Assembly (NCBI GenBank): GCA_018364155.1
Contig: JAGZMM010000001.1
Span: 248,001-312,000, forward strand
Reading direction: 5' to 3'
DNA from: Clostridiales bacterium
Lineage (GTDB): Bacteria > Bacillota > Clostridia > Oscillospirales > Acutalibacteraceae
Length of the DNA stretch: 64,000 nucleotides
Part shown: positions 49,698 to 59,200 of the stretch, piece by piece
Numbering within the stretch: position 1 is the stretch's first letter
How the letters are laid out: every line of letters begins with the position of its first letter
Position numbers and translations under genes: made by a program
The notes under the pieces: model-generated
What the model saw: the letters and a program-made list of their open reading frames with translations, nothing else
Databases searched by the model: none
What the model was told of the DNA's origin: nothing

Positions 49698-50453
49698 TTA
49701 ATAAAACAAATAATGCATCTGTCCCTCGCTTTGCAGACGCTGCGAGCGGACATGGAATACCTCATGGATTTTTCCGCTTTCGTACACATCCCCGGCCGTA
49801 CCCTGGACTGCGATCTTCCCTTCTTTCATCAGAACAATCCTGTCGGAAAAGCGCAAGGCCTGAGAAAGGTCGTGCATGACCATGACTACGGTCTTGCCGG
49901 TCTCGTTGAGCCTTCGCACCAGATTAAGCAGCTCCAGCTGATGATTGATGTCCAGATAGGTGGTAGGCTCGTCGAGCAGCAGGACTTCGGCGTCTTGAGC
50001 CAGCAGCATAGCCAGGTACACCTTCTGCCGCTCACCGCCGGAGAGTTCCGAAAGGCTGCGGTGGCGGTACGTAGAAATGCCAATCTGTTCGAGAGCTTCA
50101 TCCACCTTTTCCCAGTCGGCCTTAGACGGGGTTCTGGGAAATCCCAGATAGGGAAACCGGCCGTGCATCACAAAGCTTGCCACGCTAATCGAGGGTATTG
50201 CTCTAGACTGGGGTAACACGGCCACCCGGCGGGCAAATTCCTTGGGTGCAAACGCCGAAACCGGCCTCCCTTCCAGCAGGACTTCACCAGACAAAGGCTT
50301 TAAAAGCCGGGCGGCGGTTTTTAGAAGGGTGGTTTTCCCGCAGCCGTTCGGGCCGATGATTCCCGTCACCTTCCCTTTGGAAAACGCGACGCTCACCCCA
50401 TGCAAAATCTCCTTGCCGGGATAACCGGCGCAGATTTCTCTCAACTCAATCAT
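49698..50453 (-). CDS. Iron-siderophore/cobalamin-type ABC transporter ATPase
   Basis: The 251-residue ATPase has Walker A GPNGCGKTT, signature LSGGERQKVYLAMLLAQ and Walker B VLLLDEPTTYLD, the FecE/BtuD pattern. It overlaps the permease gene by 4 bases. With the permease and binding protein it makes a complete importer for Fe3+-siderophore, haem or corrinoid; the substrate cannot be told from sequence. Confidence 0.94.
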   Translation of the reverse strand: MIELREICAGYPGKEILHGVSVAFSKGKVTGIIGPNGCGKTTLLKTAARLLKPLSGEVLLEGRPVSAFAPKEFARRVAVLPQSRAIPSISVASFVMHGRFPYLGFPRTPSKADWEKVDEALEQIGISTYRHRSLSELSGGERQKVYLAMLLAQDAEVLLLDEPTTYLDINHQLELLNLVRRLNETGKTVVMVMHDLSQALRFSDRIVLMKEGKIAVQGTAGDVYESGKIHEVFHVRSQRLQSEGQMHYLFY

Positions 50454-51490
50454 GCCAGCCGCCCCCGTTTCTGTTTAAACAACAGGTACAAAAAGAAGGG
50501 CGCGCCCAAAAAGGAGAGCACGATTCCCACCGGCAGCTCAAATGGAGCGAACAACACCCGTGCAAGCAGGTCGCACAACAGGGTAAACGCTCCGCCCAGC
50601 AGCGCGCACAGCGGCAGCAGATACCGGTGATCCTGCCCAACGAAAAACCGGGACGCATGGGGAACGATCAAGCCCACAAAGCCCAAAAGTCCCGCAAAGC
50701 TGATGGCGCTTCCTGCCAATAGAGCCGCCAGGATCAAAAACACCATCCGCGTCAGCCCTGCCCGCATTCCTAAGGCGCTGGCGGTTTCCTCGCCTAGAGT
50801 CAGAACGTTCAAATCATAGCCAAACAGCAAAGCCGCGCCAATTCCGATCAGAATGCACAAGGAAGCCAGCTTCAGGTCGTCCATAGACACGCCGGAAAAG
50901 CCGCCGATCAAAAACGCAAAGCGTCCGGCTTGAGTATCCGGCACCAGGGTGATGACTCCATCGGTAATGGCGCCAAGAAAACTGGAAACGGCGATGCCGG
51001 AGAGCAGAATGGTCATGCGGGAGGCACCGGTCTTCTGGGCTAGCAGATAGACAAGCAAAGCCGCCGCCAGCGCGCCTAGAAAAGCTGCAAGGGGCGTAAA
51101 CCAAATAAGCTGGGGGAAAAAGGCCGCCAGCAGAATGGTAAAAAGCCCTGCTCCGGCGTTTACACCGATGATATTCGGGCTTGCCAGCGCATTTCCCAGC
51201 ACCGCCTGCAAAATCGCCCCTGCCACCGCCAAAGCGCCTCCGGCCAAAATAGCGGCCAAGGTGCGGGGCAGGCGGACAAACTGGACAATCTGATAAAATT
51301 TCTCCGTTTGATCCCTTCCAAAAAGGGCGCGGATCACTTCATCCAAGGGAATGGCGGCCGAGCCGCTGCATAGGCTGACCGCTGCCAGGACCAAAAGCAG
51401 CGCCGCCGTCCCTACGATGACCAACAGGCGAAACCGCCTGCTCTCCTTAGGAAACGGCATCTGGGTAGAGGATGCGCGCCAGGTACGCAT
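50450..51490 (-). CDS. FecCD-family ABC transporter permease
   Basis: The 346-residue permease has about ten helices and the FecCD landmarks RLPRTLAAILAGGALAVAGAILQ, NPLASPNIIGVNAGAG-like GNALASPNIIGVNAG and GFVGLIVPHASRFFVG. The start is not certain: the ATG at 51490 has a weak GGGG site and overlaps the binding-protein gene by 44 bases, while an ATG at 51460 overlaps less but has no site. Confidence 0.93.
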   Translation of the reverse strand: MRTWRASSTQMPFPKESRRFRLLVIVGTAALLLVLAAVSLCSGSAAIPLDEVIRALFGRDQTEKFYQIVQFVRLPRTLAAILAGGALAVAGAILQAVLGNALASPNIIGVNAGAGLFTILLAAFFPQLIWFTPLAAFLGALAAALLVYLLAQKTGASRMTILLSGIAVSSFLGAITDGVITLVPDTQAGRFAFLIGGFSGVSMDDLKLASLCILIGIGAALLFGYDLNVLTLGEETASALGMRAGLTRMVFLILAALLAGSAISFAGLLGFVGLIVPHASRFFVGQDHRYLLPLCALLGGAFTLLCDLLARVLFAPFELPVGIVLSFLGAPFFLYLLFKQKRGRLA

Positions 51491-52418
51491 AGCTTTCGCC
51501 CCATTTCGCGTTGGGCTTATAGTGGAACAGGTCTTTGGGAAGCACCAGATACCGGCCGTTTTTCACAGCGGTAAGGCTGTTCCAGGCGGGATTGGCCTCA
51601 ATCCCGCTTTTGAGAGCGTCGACGGCCTTCTGGGAATCTCCCATAGTGATGACAAAAATAAAATCCGGATCCTCTTCGATGATCTCTTCCATGCTCAGAT
51701 CTTCCAGCAGGGAAGCGTGCCGGGCGGCAATGTTGTCCGCACCTAAGTCTTCGAGCATTTTACAGACCATATTGTCACTGGGAAGCGCCTTGGCCGCGGT
51801 GCTCAGCGCTCGGATGGGCAGCACGGTGGGAGCCTTCTCCCCTGCCTGACGCACCTGCTCGCGAACCTGATCGATCTGCTGTTTCACCCAAACTCCGTTT
51901 TGCTCATATAGGTCGTCCCGGCCGGTGATATCGGTACAAACTTTCAGCATATCCAGATAGTCATCAAAATACTCCACCTGAAAATAGGCGTGGGGAATCC
52001 CGGCGTTGTTTAGAGTATCGGCCAGTTTTACATGAGCCTCAATGTCAGTGGAAAGAATAATAAAATCAGGCGACAGGTTGAGAATCTCTTCCATATTGGG
52101 GTTTTTGACTGTACCGATGATTTTGGTTTCTTCCGGTACCTCCATTCCCCGTTCGCTGACCACGTCCTCGGTTACGCCGGCAAGGGTCCCTCCAGAAAGC
52201 ACCCAAGTTTCCGCATAAGATCCCATCAAAGACACCACCCGCTTCGGCGCTTCTTTGAGAACGACCGTATTACCCAGGTCGTCGGTAAAAGAATAGTACG
52301 CCTTCTGCTCTTCGCTCAAAGAGGAAGAAATCGATGCGGCATCCTTGGAAGTCCCGCAGCCGGTGAGGGGCAGGCAAAGCAACGAAAGGGCGATCAGCAG
52401 GGTTACGATTTGTTTCAT
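51447..52418 (-). CDS. ABC transporter substrate-binding lipoprotein
   Basis: The 323-residue lipoprotein has a signal peptide with lipobox LPLTGC and a periplasmic-binding-protein type 2 (TroA/BtuF-like) fold: KRVVSLMGSYAETWVLSGG, LSPDFIILSTDIEAHVK and a C-terminal lobe with DPDFIFVITMGDSQKAVDAL. The ATG at 52418 has AAGGAG ten bases upstream. It is separated by 5 bases from the siroheme/Fe-S reductase gene. Confidence 0.92.
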   Translation of the reverse strand: MKQIVTLLIALSLLCLPLTGCGTSKDAASISSSLSEEQKAYYSFTDDLGNTVVLKEAPKRVVSLMGSYAETWVLSGGTLAGVTEDVVSERGMEVPEETKIIGTVKNPNMEEILNLSPDFIILSTDIEAHVKLADTLNNAGIPHAYFQVEYFDDYLDMLKVCTDITGRDDLYEQNGVWVKQQIDQVREQVRQAGEKAPTVLPIRALSTAAKALPSDNMVCKMLEDLGADNIAARHASLLEDLSMEEIIEEDPDFIFVITMGDSQKAVDALKSGIEANPAWNSLTAVKNGRYLVLPKDLFHYKPNAKWGESYAYLARILYPDAVS

Positions 52419-52423
52419 CAGCG

Positions 52424-53350
52424 TCAAACTCCTTCGACGGGCAATCCCAAAATTTCATTTTTACGCTCGAGCAGGTCGTTGGACACAAGCGTCTTCTCCA
52501 CCTTCGCAAGGCCAATGCGTTCCACCATAGAACCAAACCGCTCGCCGGGTTTTCCTTGGTCCTTAAAGAGCAGGATGGCCTTTTCCACCACGTCGAGCGC
52601 CTCTTCCTTAGTAAAAAGCTTTTGAAGCATATCGCCATGGCGGGTCTTTTTCCCCCACCGGCCGCCGATGTAGACCTTATAGCCCACCGTCCCATCCGGC
52701 ATAACGCCGAAAGGACACGTGGTGATGCAGCGGCCGCAGTTGTTGCAGATCGATTTGTCCCGGTGGATGACCCCATCTTTGACCTTCATCGCATCCATGG
52801 GACATGCGGCCTGCGCACGGCATTTTTTGCAGCCTCGGCACAAACTCTTATTAAGGGCAGGCACCCGCTGGCCCATGATGCCCACATCGTTTAGGTCAGG
52901 CTTAACGCAGTTGTTGGGGCATCCGCCCACAGCAATTTTAAACTTATGAGGCAGCGCTACCGAACCGTAGCCCTTGTAAAAGCGGTCGTGAATTTCTTTG
53001 GCAAGACCTTGGGTGTCGATCAGGCCAAACACACAAGTGGTCCCCTTGCAGGCTACCACCGGGCGCACCTTTGCCCCGGTGCCGCCGGTTTCCAGCTGCT
53101 CCTTGGCCACATATGCCTTGACCTTCTCGATATCCTCATAGGCGATGCCGGGAATTTCTACGGTCAAACGGGTGGTGAAGGTCACATGGCCGTTTCCAAA
53201 CTGCTCGGCTACCTCGCTGATGTTTTTAAGCTGGGCGGCGTTTAACACGCCGTTTTCCGTGATGATGCGGGCGGAAAACTCGTCGGTTCCCCGGTTGTGG
53301 AGAAACCCCTGTCCTTTTACTTGTTTCTTTTGTTCGGCTGTAACTCCCAT
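52424..53350 (-). CDS. Sulfite/nitrite reductase-type siroheme Fe-S protein
   Basis: The 308-residue protein has the ferredoxin-like half (HNRGTDEFSARII), the siroheme/[4Fe-4S] cysteines in CKGTTCVFG and GGCPNNCVKPDLND, and two ferredoxin clusters CRGCKKCRAQAACP and CNNCGRCITTCP, then the C-terminal siroheme reductase half. This is like the anaerobic sulfite reductase subunit AsrC and related single-subunit proteins. The AsrA/AsrB electron partners are not in the window. The frame is open 73 codons upstream of the chosen ATG, which has GAGGAG before it. Confidence 0.88.
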   Translation of the reverse strand: MGVTAEQKKQVKGQGFLHNRGTDEFSARIITENGVLNAAQLKNISEVAEQFGNGHVTFTTRLTVEIPGIAYEDIEKVKAYVAKEQLETGGTGAKVRPVVACKGTTCVFGLIDTQGLAKEIHDRFYKGYGSVALPHKFKIAVGGCPNNCVKPDLNDVGIMGQRVPALNKSLCRGCKKCRAQAACPMDAMKVKDGVIHRDKSICNNCGRCITTCPFGVMPDGTVGYKVYIGGRWGKKTRHGDMLQKLFTKEEALDVVEKAILLFKDQGKPGERFGSMVERIGLAKVEKTLVSNDLLERKNEILGLPVEGV

Positions 53351-53462
53351 TTTTTCGCGCTCCTCTGCGTTTTTTTTCAGTATACCACTTGCAATGAAGT
53401 TCGTAAAATAGTATGCTCGAATGTATAATATAGATATTTCCCTATGAAAAGGAATGATATCA

Positions 53463-54338
53463 TTGACTGTACGGCACTTAAAAGTATTTCTGACGGTGGC
53501 GGATACAGGCAAAATGAGCCTGGCCGCCCAGAAGCTATATGTTGCACAGCCCACCGTCAGCCAAACCATTGCAGAACTGGAACGAACCTATGGGGTACGG
53601 TTGTTCGAACGTCTCTCACGCCGGCTCTATCTGACCGAGGCGGGAGAACGGCTGCTTACCTATGCGCGGCACATCGTCCCGCTTTTCGAGGAAATGGAGC
53701 GTCAGATGCAGTATTCCTCCCAGCATCTCTCTTTACACATTGGCGCGACCATTACGGTAGGTATTTGTTTGCTAACCGGTATCATCAACCGATTTGAATC
53801 GTCCCACCCTCAGCTGCGGGTGCACGCCTTCGTGGACAATACCAGCGTCATTGAAGAGAAAATCATCAAAAGCGAACTGGACCTGGGGCTGGTGGAAGGG
53901 CAAACCAAGCATCCCGACCTGGTGACGGTGCCCATGATGGAGGATGAGCTGGCACTGATATGCGGCACAGAGCATCCCTTTGCCAAAAAGGAACAGGTAA
54001 AGGCAGCCGATCTTGCCGGACAGGCTTTCATCCTGCGGGAACGAGGCAGCGGTACCCGGGAGCTTTTTGAGCAGTTTTTAGCTGAGCAGGGGGTACAGAT
54101 TGAGGAAAAGTGGGTGTGTCACAGTTCGGCGGCTATCAAAAACGCTGTAATCGGCGGACAGGGGCTGTCGGTCATTTCCAGGCGGCTGGTGGAAGAGGAA
54201 GCAGCGCAAAAGAGGCTGCACATCGTCGGGCTGCGAAACGCGTCGCTCACCCGGATGTTCAGCCTCATTTATCACAAAAACAAATTTTTATCCGCGCCGT
54301 TTCTGGCCTTTATCGAACAGTGCCGAGCGGCCGAGTAG
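53463..54338 (+). CDS. LysR-family regulator (CysL-like)
   Basis: The 291-residue regulator has the winged helix TVRHLKVFLTVADTGKMSLAAQKLYVAQPTVSQTIAELE and an effector domain. I prefer a TTG start at 53463, which gives the family N-terminus and has AAAAGGA nine bases upstream, over the ATG at 53454 that touches that site. Divergent placement against the sulfite-reductase-type gene is like CysL and cysJI in Bacillus, suggesting control of that operon (inference). Its last 29 bases overlap the convergent CoA-disulfide reductase gene. Confidence 0.92.
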   Translation: MTVRHLKVFLTVADTGKMSLAAQKLYVAQPTVSQTIAELERTYGVRLFERLSRRLYLTEAGERLLTYARHIVPLFEEMERQMQYSSQHLSLHIGATITVGICLLTGIINRFESSHPQLRVHAFVDNTSVIEEKIIKSELDLGLVEGQTKHPDLVTVPMMEDELALICGTEHPFAKKEQVKAADLAGQAFILRERGSGTRELFEQFLAEQGVQIEEKWVCHSSAAIKNAVIGGQGLSVISRRLVEEEAAQKRLHIVGLRNASLTRMFSLIYHKNKFLSAPFLAFIEQCRAAE

Positions 54339-56016
54339 GGCGCTCGTAGCAGGGATAGTCCTCTACCGCACGGTCCTCGGCCACCGATTCGTATAGCCGG
54401 TAACCGCCGGAAAGGTTATAGCAGTCGTACCCGTTTCCCGAAAGAATCCGGCAGGCCAGGTAACTGCGCAAGCCGCTGTGACAGTGGACAAACACCGGCT
54501 TGCCGGCAGGAACCTCATCCAGGCGGTCGCGCAGCTCGTCGAGCGGAATATGGACAAAGCCTTCTATGTACCCCTTGGTCCGTTCGGCGTGTGTGCGTAC
54601 ATCCAGGAGGGTCACACTCCCATCCCGGGGCAGGTTTGCCACGTCGTGCCAGTAAAAGTTTTTAACGAGGCCTGCAAGGGTATTCTCAATGACGAAGCCC
54701 ACCATGTTCACCGGGTCCTTGGCCGAGGAGAAAGGCGGAGCGTAGCAAAGCTCCAGCTCGGTCAAGTCAAAAGCGGTGAGCTTGGAACGAATAGCGGTGG
54801 CCAACACGTCACAGCGTTTGTCCACCCCGTCGAACCCGACGATCTGGGCGCCCAAAATCCGTCCTGTACGGGGAGCATACAAGGTCTTGATGGACATGTT
54901 CTTTCCGCCCGGATAATAGCCCGCATGAGAGGGCGAATAGGTAAACACCTTTTCGTAAGGAATCCCAAGAGTCTGGGCAGTGCGTTCGTTGAGCCCGGTA
55001 CAGGCCACCGTCATGTCAAACACCTTGAGGATGGAGGAACCCTGGGTTCCATGATAAGCGCTTTCTCTGCCGCAAATATGGTCAGCGGCGATACGACCCT
55101 GTCGGTTGGCCGGGCCGGCTAAAGGAACATATCCCTTTTTGCCGGTGACGAAGTCGGTGATCTGCACCGCGTCGCCCACGGCATAAATGTCCTTAAAAGA
55201 GGTCTGCATCTGTTCATTGACCACAATGCAGCCTTTTTGATTGACGGCGATCCCTGCTTTTTTGGCTAGATCGGTGTCCGGCGTTACCCCCACCGACAGA
55301 ATGGCCATGTCCGCTTCGATCTCGCCGCCGGTCAGGGTCAAAATGAGGGTCTCTCCCTCTTCTCGCACCGCTTTGAGCTCTTCTTTGAGAAAAACACGGA
55401 TGCCCTGCTCGCGTAGATAGCGGTGAACGTCGCAGGCCATGTCATAGTCCAAGGGGCCGATGAGATGGTCCATTCGCTCCACAATGGCGACCGAAATGCC
55501 TTCCTTGGTCAGATTCTCCGCCATTTCCACCCCGATGTACCCGCCGCCGATGACCACTGCGGTCTTCGGACGGCGCTTTTGGATGTAGGCTTTGATCTCC
55601 AAGGTATCGGGAATGGTACGCAGGGTAAAAATCTGGCCGTTTGGAAGCCCTTCGATGGGAGGAATCACCGGTTTGGCGCCCGGCGACAAAATCAGCTTGT
55701 CATAGGTTTCCTGGTAGGTTTCGCCGGTGGCTTTGTTTCGCACCTGTACGGTTTTCGCGACTGGGTCGATGGCTACCGCCTCGCTGTTTACCCGCACGTC
55801 GATGTGAAAGCGGGCGTGAAAGCTTTCCGGGGTCTGCAAAGTCAAGGCGGACGAATCCCGGATTTCCCCGCCGATGTAATAAGGCAAGCCGCAGTTTGCA
55901 AAGGAAATGTATTCTCCTCGTTCAAGTAGAACAATCTGAGCCTGCTCGTCGAGCCTGCGCAGACGCGCCGCCGCAGACGCGCCGCCTGCTACGCCGCCGA
56001 TGATGACTACCTTCAT
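54310..56016 (-). CDS. CoA-disulfide reductase-rhodanese fusion
   Basis: The 568-residue protein joins an FAD/NADH pyridine nucleotide-disulfide reductase (GGVAGGASAAARLR at 7-20, active C42 in FANCGLPYYIGG, NAD site VIGGGYIGVEMA) to a C-terminal rhodanese domain with active Cys in FVHCHSGLRS. Such CoADR-Rhd proteins reduce CoA disulfides, persulfides or polysulfide. Next to a sulfite-reductase-type gene this points to sulfur metabolism. The ATG at 56016 has GGGAGG upstream. The 3' end overlaps the lysR-type gene tail to tail. Confidence 0.93.
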   Translation of the reverse strand: MKVVIIGGVAGGASAAARLRRLDEQAQIVLLERGEYISFANCGLPYYIGGEIRDSSALTLQTPESFHARFHIDVRVNSEAVAIDPVAKTVQVRNKATGETYQETYDKLILSPGAKPVIPPIEGLPNGQIFTLRTIPDTLEIKAYIQKRRPKTAVVIGGGYIGVEMAENLTKEGISVAIVERMDHLIGPLDYDMACDVHRYLREQGIRVFLKEELKAVREEGETLILTLTGGEIEADMAILSVGVTPDTDLAKKAGIAVNQKGCIVVNEQMQTSFKDIYAVGDAVQITDFVTGKKGYVPLAGPANRQGRIAADHICGRESAYHGTQGSSILKVFDMTVACTGLNERTAQTLGIPYEKVFTYSPSHAGYYPGGKNMSIKTLYAPRTGRILGAQIVGFDGVDKRCDVLATAIRSKLTAFDLTELELCYAPPFSSAKDPVNMVGFVIENTLAGLVKNFYWHDVANLPRDGSVTLLDVRTHAERTKGYIEGFVHIPLDELRDRLDEVPAGKPVFVHCHSGLRSYLACRILSGNGYDCYNLSGGYRLYESVAEDRAVEDYPCYERPTRPLGTVR

Positions 56017-56155
56017 GAAAAAACCTCCCATCTAATTGAGCCGGTTTCGGCTTGGTATTCCACACTAGTATACCACATTGCTTTGTGCCTGTATAATAGG
56101 AGAAGGAAACGGGATTGATAGGGAAAGGCCTATGGGTCCTGCTTTGTTCCGATTG

Positions 56156-56183
56156 AAAAGAGCCGCCAATTGGCGGCTCTTTT
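56156..56183. terminator. Perfect palindromic terminator
   Basis: Two 14-base arms meet without a loop (AAAAGAGCCGCCAA / TTGGCGGCTCTTTT), followed by T on the plus strand and by TTTTC on the minus. It ends the helicase gene. The 56032-56155 stretch beside it has no gene. Confidence 0.8.
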
Positions 56184-56223
56184 TCTTAATTCGAAAGCGG
56201 CTTCGCATGTGTGCCTGCATCTC

Positions 56224-59200
56224 TTACAGGTCGAACAAACTCATCTGCTCGCCTTGAACGGGCGGCTTTGGAACATAGGTACAGCCGGTCACCAGTTGAG
56301 AAGCCGGTATATCCGCAAGAAAAGGAGACGGCTCTTTTGCGGAAAGAAGAATCAACTCGTCCTGAGCGCGGGTCATTCCCACGTAAAAAAGCCGGCGCTC
56401 CTCTTCTTCGTCAGCAGTCCTCCCGGGCGCATCCAAAGGTAGAACCCCTTTGCTCACGTCGTAAAGGAACGTCACTGGGAATTCCAGGCCCTTCGCCCCG
56501 TGGAAGGTCATCAGCCGCACGGCGTCGGAAGCATAGGCACGGCCGAAACCGCGGGACAAATCTCCTTCCTGGCCGAACACCAAAGCGTTTAAGAAAGCGG
56601 GCATGTCCTCAAAAAAGGCGGCGGCCGCGCAGAGGTGTTCGAGTTCCTCTGTTTGCGGGATGGCGCAGGCTTGCAAAAATTCCCGTACCAGCGCCTGGGG
56701 TTTCGCCTTTGAAAAGCGAGGGGCGAAATCTTCCCGCAGAACCAGAAACTTTTCGACCGCCTTATCCGCCTTTTTCTGCGGCTCCAATTCCTCCAGCGTC
56801 CGTCCGGTTTGAAAAAGCTCCTGCAAAAGCGCGGCGGTAAGGTCCGCCGGGCAGCCGAACACCTTCGTTAAGCAGGCGCGTAGAGAAATCAGGTCCTTCG
56901 GGTTTTGCACAAACCGGAAAAAGCCGAGCACGCCTCTTCCCTGGTCGGAAAGCAGGCCGGGGTCCCGACCGGTCACGATATAAGGGATGCCTTCCTTTCG
57001 CAGGCAGGTTTCCAGCAACGCCGCCTGCCGATGGGTGCGGTAGAGCACCGCAATGTCCGAAAAGCCCAGGGTCTGGCCCCGCTCTTTTACTCCCGCATCG
57101 GTTTCGAGCATGTCCATCCCGCCCACCATCCGTCCGATTTCCTTGGCCACATAGATGGCCTGGGACTTTTCGTCCGGGGCGGTAATATAACGCACCCGTT
57201 CTCCTTCGGCCCGTCTGGCCTCCAAGATTCTGGGCGGCTCGCCTTCCTCCTCAGTCGGGAGCACCGGAAGAGCGCAGGCGAGAATCTCAGGTGTGGAACG
57301 GTAATTGCTCGTTAAACGGATGACGCGGGTATCCGGATGCTCCTTAAGAAAACGGGAAAAACAATGGGCGTCCGATCCACGAAAGCCGTAGATGGCCTGG
57401 TCCGGATCTCCGATGAGAAAGACGCTTTCGCTCTCCTTGGCGAATTCCTCAATCAGCTGGTACTGGATTTCGTTAATATCCTGAAACTCGTCCACCAGCA
57501 AATGGGTAAAAGGGCGCCTAGCCCGCTTATCCAGACCTGAAAGCACATCCTTGGCGCGAAGAAGCAGATCGTCAAAGTCAAGCACCCCGTAGGCGCGCAG
57601 CCTTTCGTGATACAAAACGATTGCCTGCGTGAGCGGCTCAGGCTGGTCCTTCTGGGGAGCCATTGCGTTTTTAACCTTGGAAACTTCCCGCAGCAGACGT
57701 CTGGGCGAGAGCCGGCCGGGCAAAGAATCGGTCACTTCCTTCGCAAGGGATAGAGCCTCTCCTTCCTCAATCACCGTCACGTTTCCTTCCTGTTCGCATA
57801 GCAGGGACAAGCAGATGGAATGGAATGTACCAATGGTCATACCCTTGAGCCGCCGCTTACCGCCCAGCTCCTTAGCCAAGCGCTCGCGCATTTCCGCGGC
57901 AGCCTTGTTGGTAAAGGTAACGGCGGTAATCTGGGATGGTTTTACCCCTTTGACCTCAATGAGATGAAGGATCCGTGAAACCAGGGTCTTGGTTTTCCCG
58001 GTCCCCGGCCCTGCAATCACGGCCACCGTTTTTGCCTCCTCGGTCACTGCGGCTCGCTGCTGGTCGTTAAGGCCAGCGAGGGGATCTTTCGTTTGCGGCT
58101 CTGCTTTCCTCGGCTTTGGGGATTCTTCGGCCGGTTGTGGTTTTATCGGCAAAGTCATCTTGATTTCCGCGGGCTTCTTTGGGGGCGCGGCCTCTTCTTT
58201 GAAAAAGCACATCTGACCCGACAGCCTGCCGATTTCCTCCGGGGTAAGGAGATGAATTTTTCCATATTCTCCGTCGTAGCCTGGGGTAAGCTCCACCTGT
58301 CCAGCCCGAACTCGGCGGATTCCTTCCGCCACGCAAGGCCCCGCCACTCGTTCAATGTCAAAAAGCGGCGCTTCCCGCAGTAGATAAAATTCCGGGCCGA
58401 GCTCCCGCAGAAGAGCTTCGTAGCGGGCAGTTGTCTTTTTGCTGATGGGGGAAAAGCCTAAGGATGCGGCAATGGTTTCGGGAAGGGGAACCAAGCTTTC
58501 AAACTTGGCGGGCCGCTGCGGTGTAAACCCTTCCGGCCGGTCGGCCAGCTCCTCCACCCGGTGAAGTACCCCAATGGTAAGCTTGCGCCCGCAGACCGGG
58601 CATTTCCCATTCGTCTGCATGGTTTGCGAAGGAGACAGGCACAGCTTACAGGCCCGGTGTCCGTCCAGATGGTACTTTCCCTCCTCCGGGAAGAACTCGA
58701 TGGTTCCTCCGAATCCGCCGGACTCTGGATCCTCCAATGCCCGTTTCAAAGCGGGATAGGAAAGCTCGGTAGTGAAAAGGTTCGCTTCCCGTCCCAGCTT
58801 TGCGGGCGAATGGGCATCGGAATTGGACACAAGGGTAAACCGGTCCAGAGCGGAGAGACGCCAGTTCATAGGCGGATCGGAGGACAGGCCGGTTTCCAAA
58901 GCATGGATGTGAGGCGTCAAATCCTCAAAGCATTCCTCGATGGTATCAAAGCCGGAAAAGGCGCCAAATAGGGAAAAATGCGGCGTCCAAATATGGGCGG
59001 GGATAAAAATGGCTTGGGAGCTCACCTCTAACGTAATCTCCAGCAGATCCCGGCTGTCGAGCCCCAGGATGGGGCGGCCGTCCGAGTGGATGTTGCCGAT
59101 GGCTTCCAGACGCTTGGATAAGGCTTCCGCCTCCTCAAGCCCGGGCAGCACAATCAGGTTATGCACCTTGCGCACCCGCCCGTTCTTCTTATAAATGGAA

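Noticed and set aside
56093..56185. Small RNA from TATAAT at about 56093 to the perfect terminator
   Set aside because: No acceptable -35 box at 16-18 bases, so transcription is not supported; the terminator is explained by the helicase gene.
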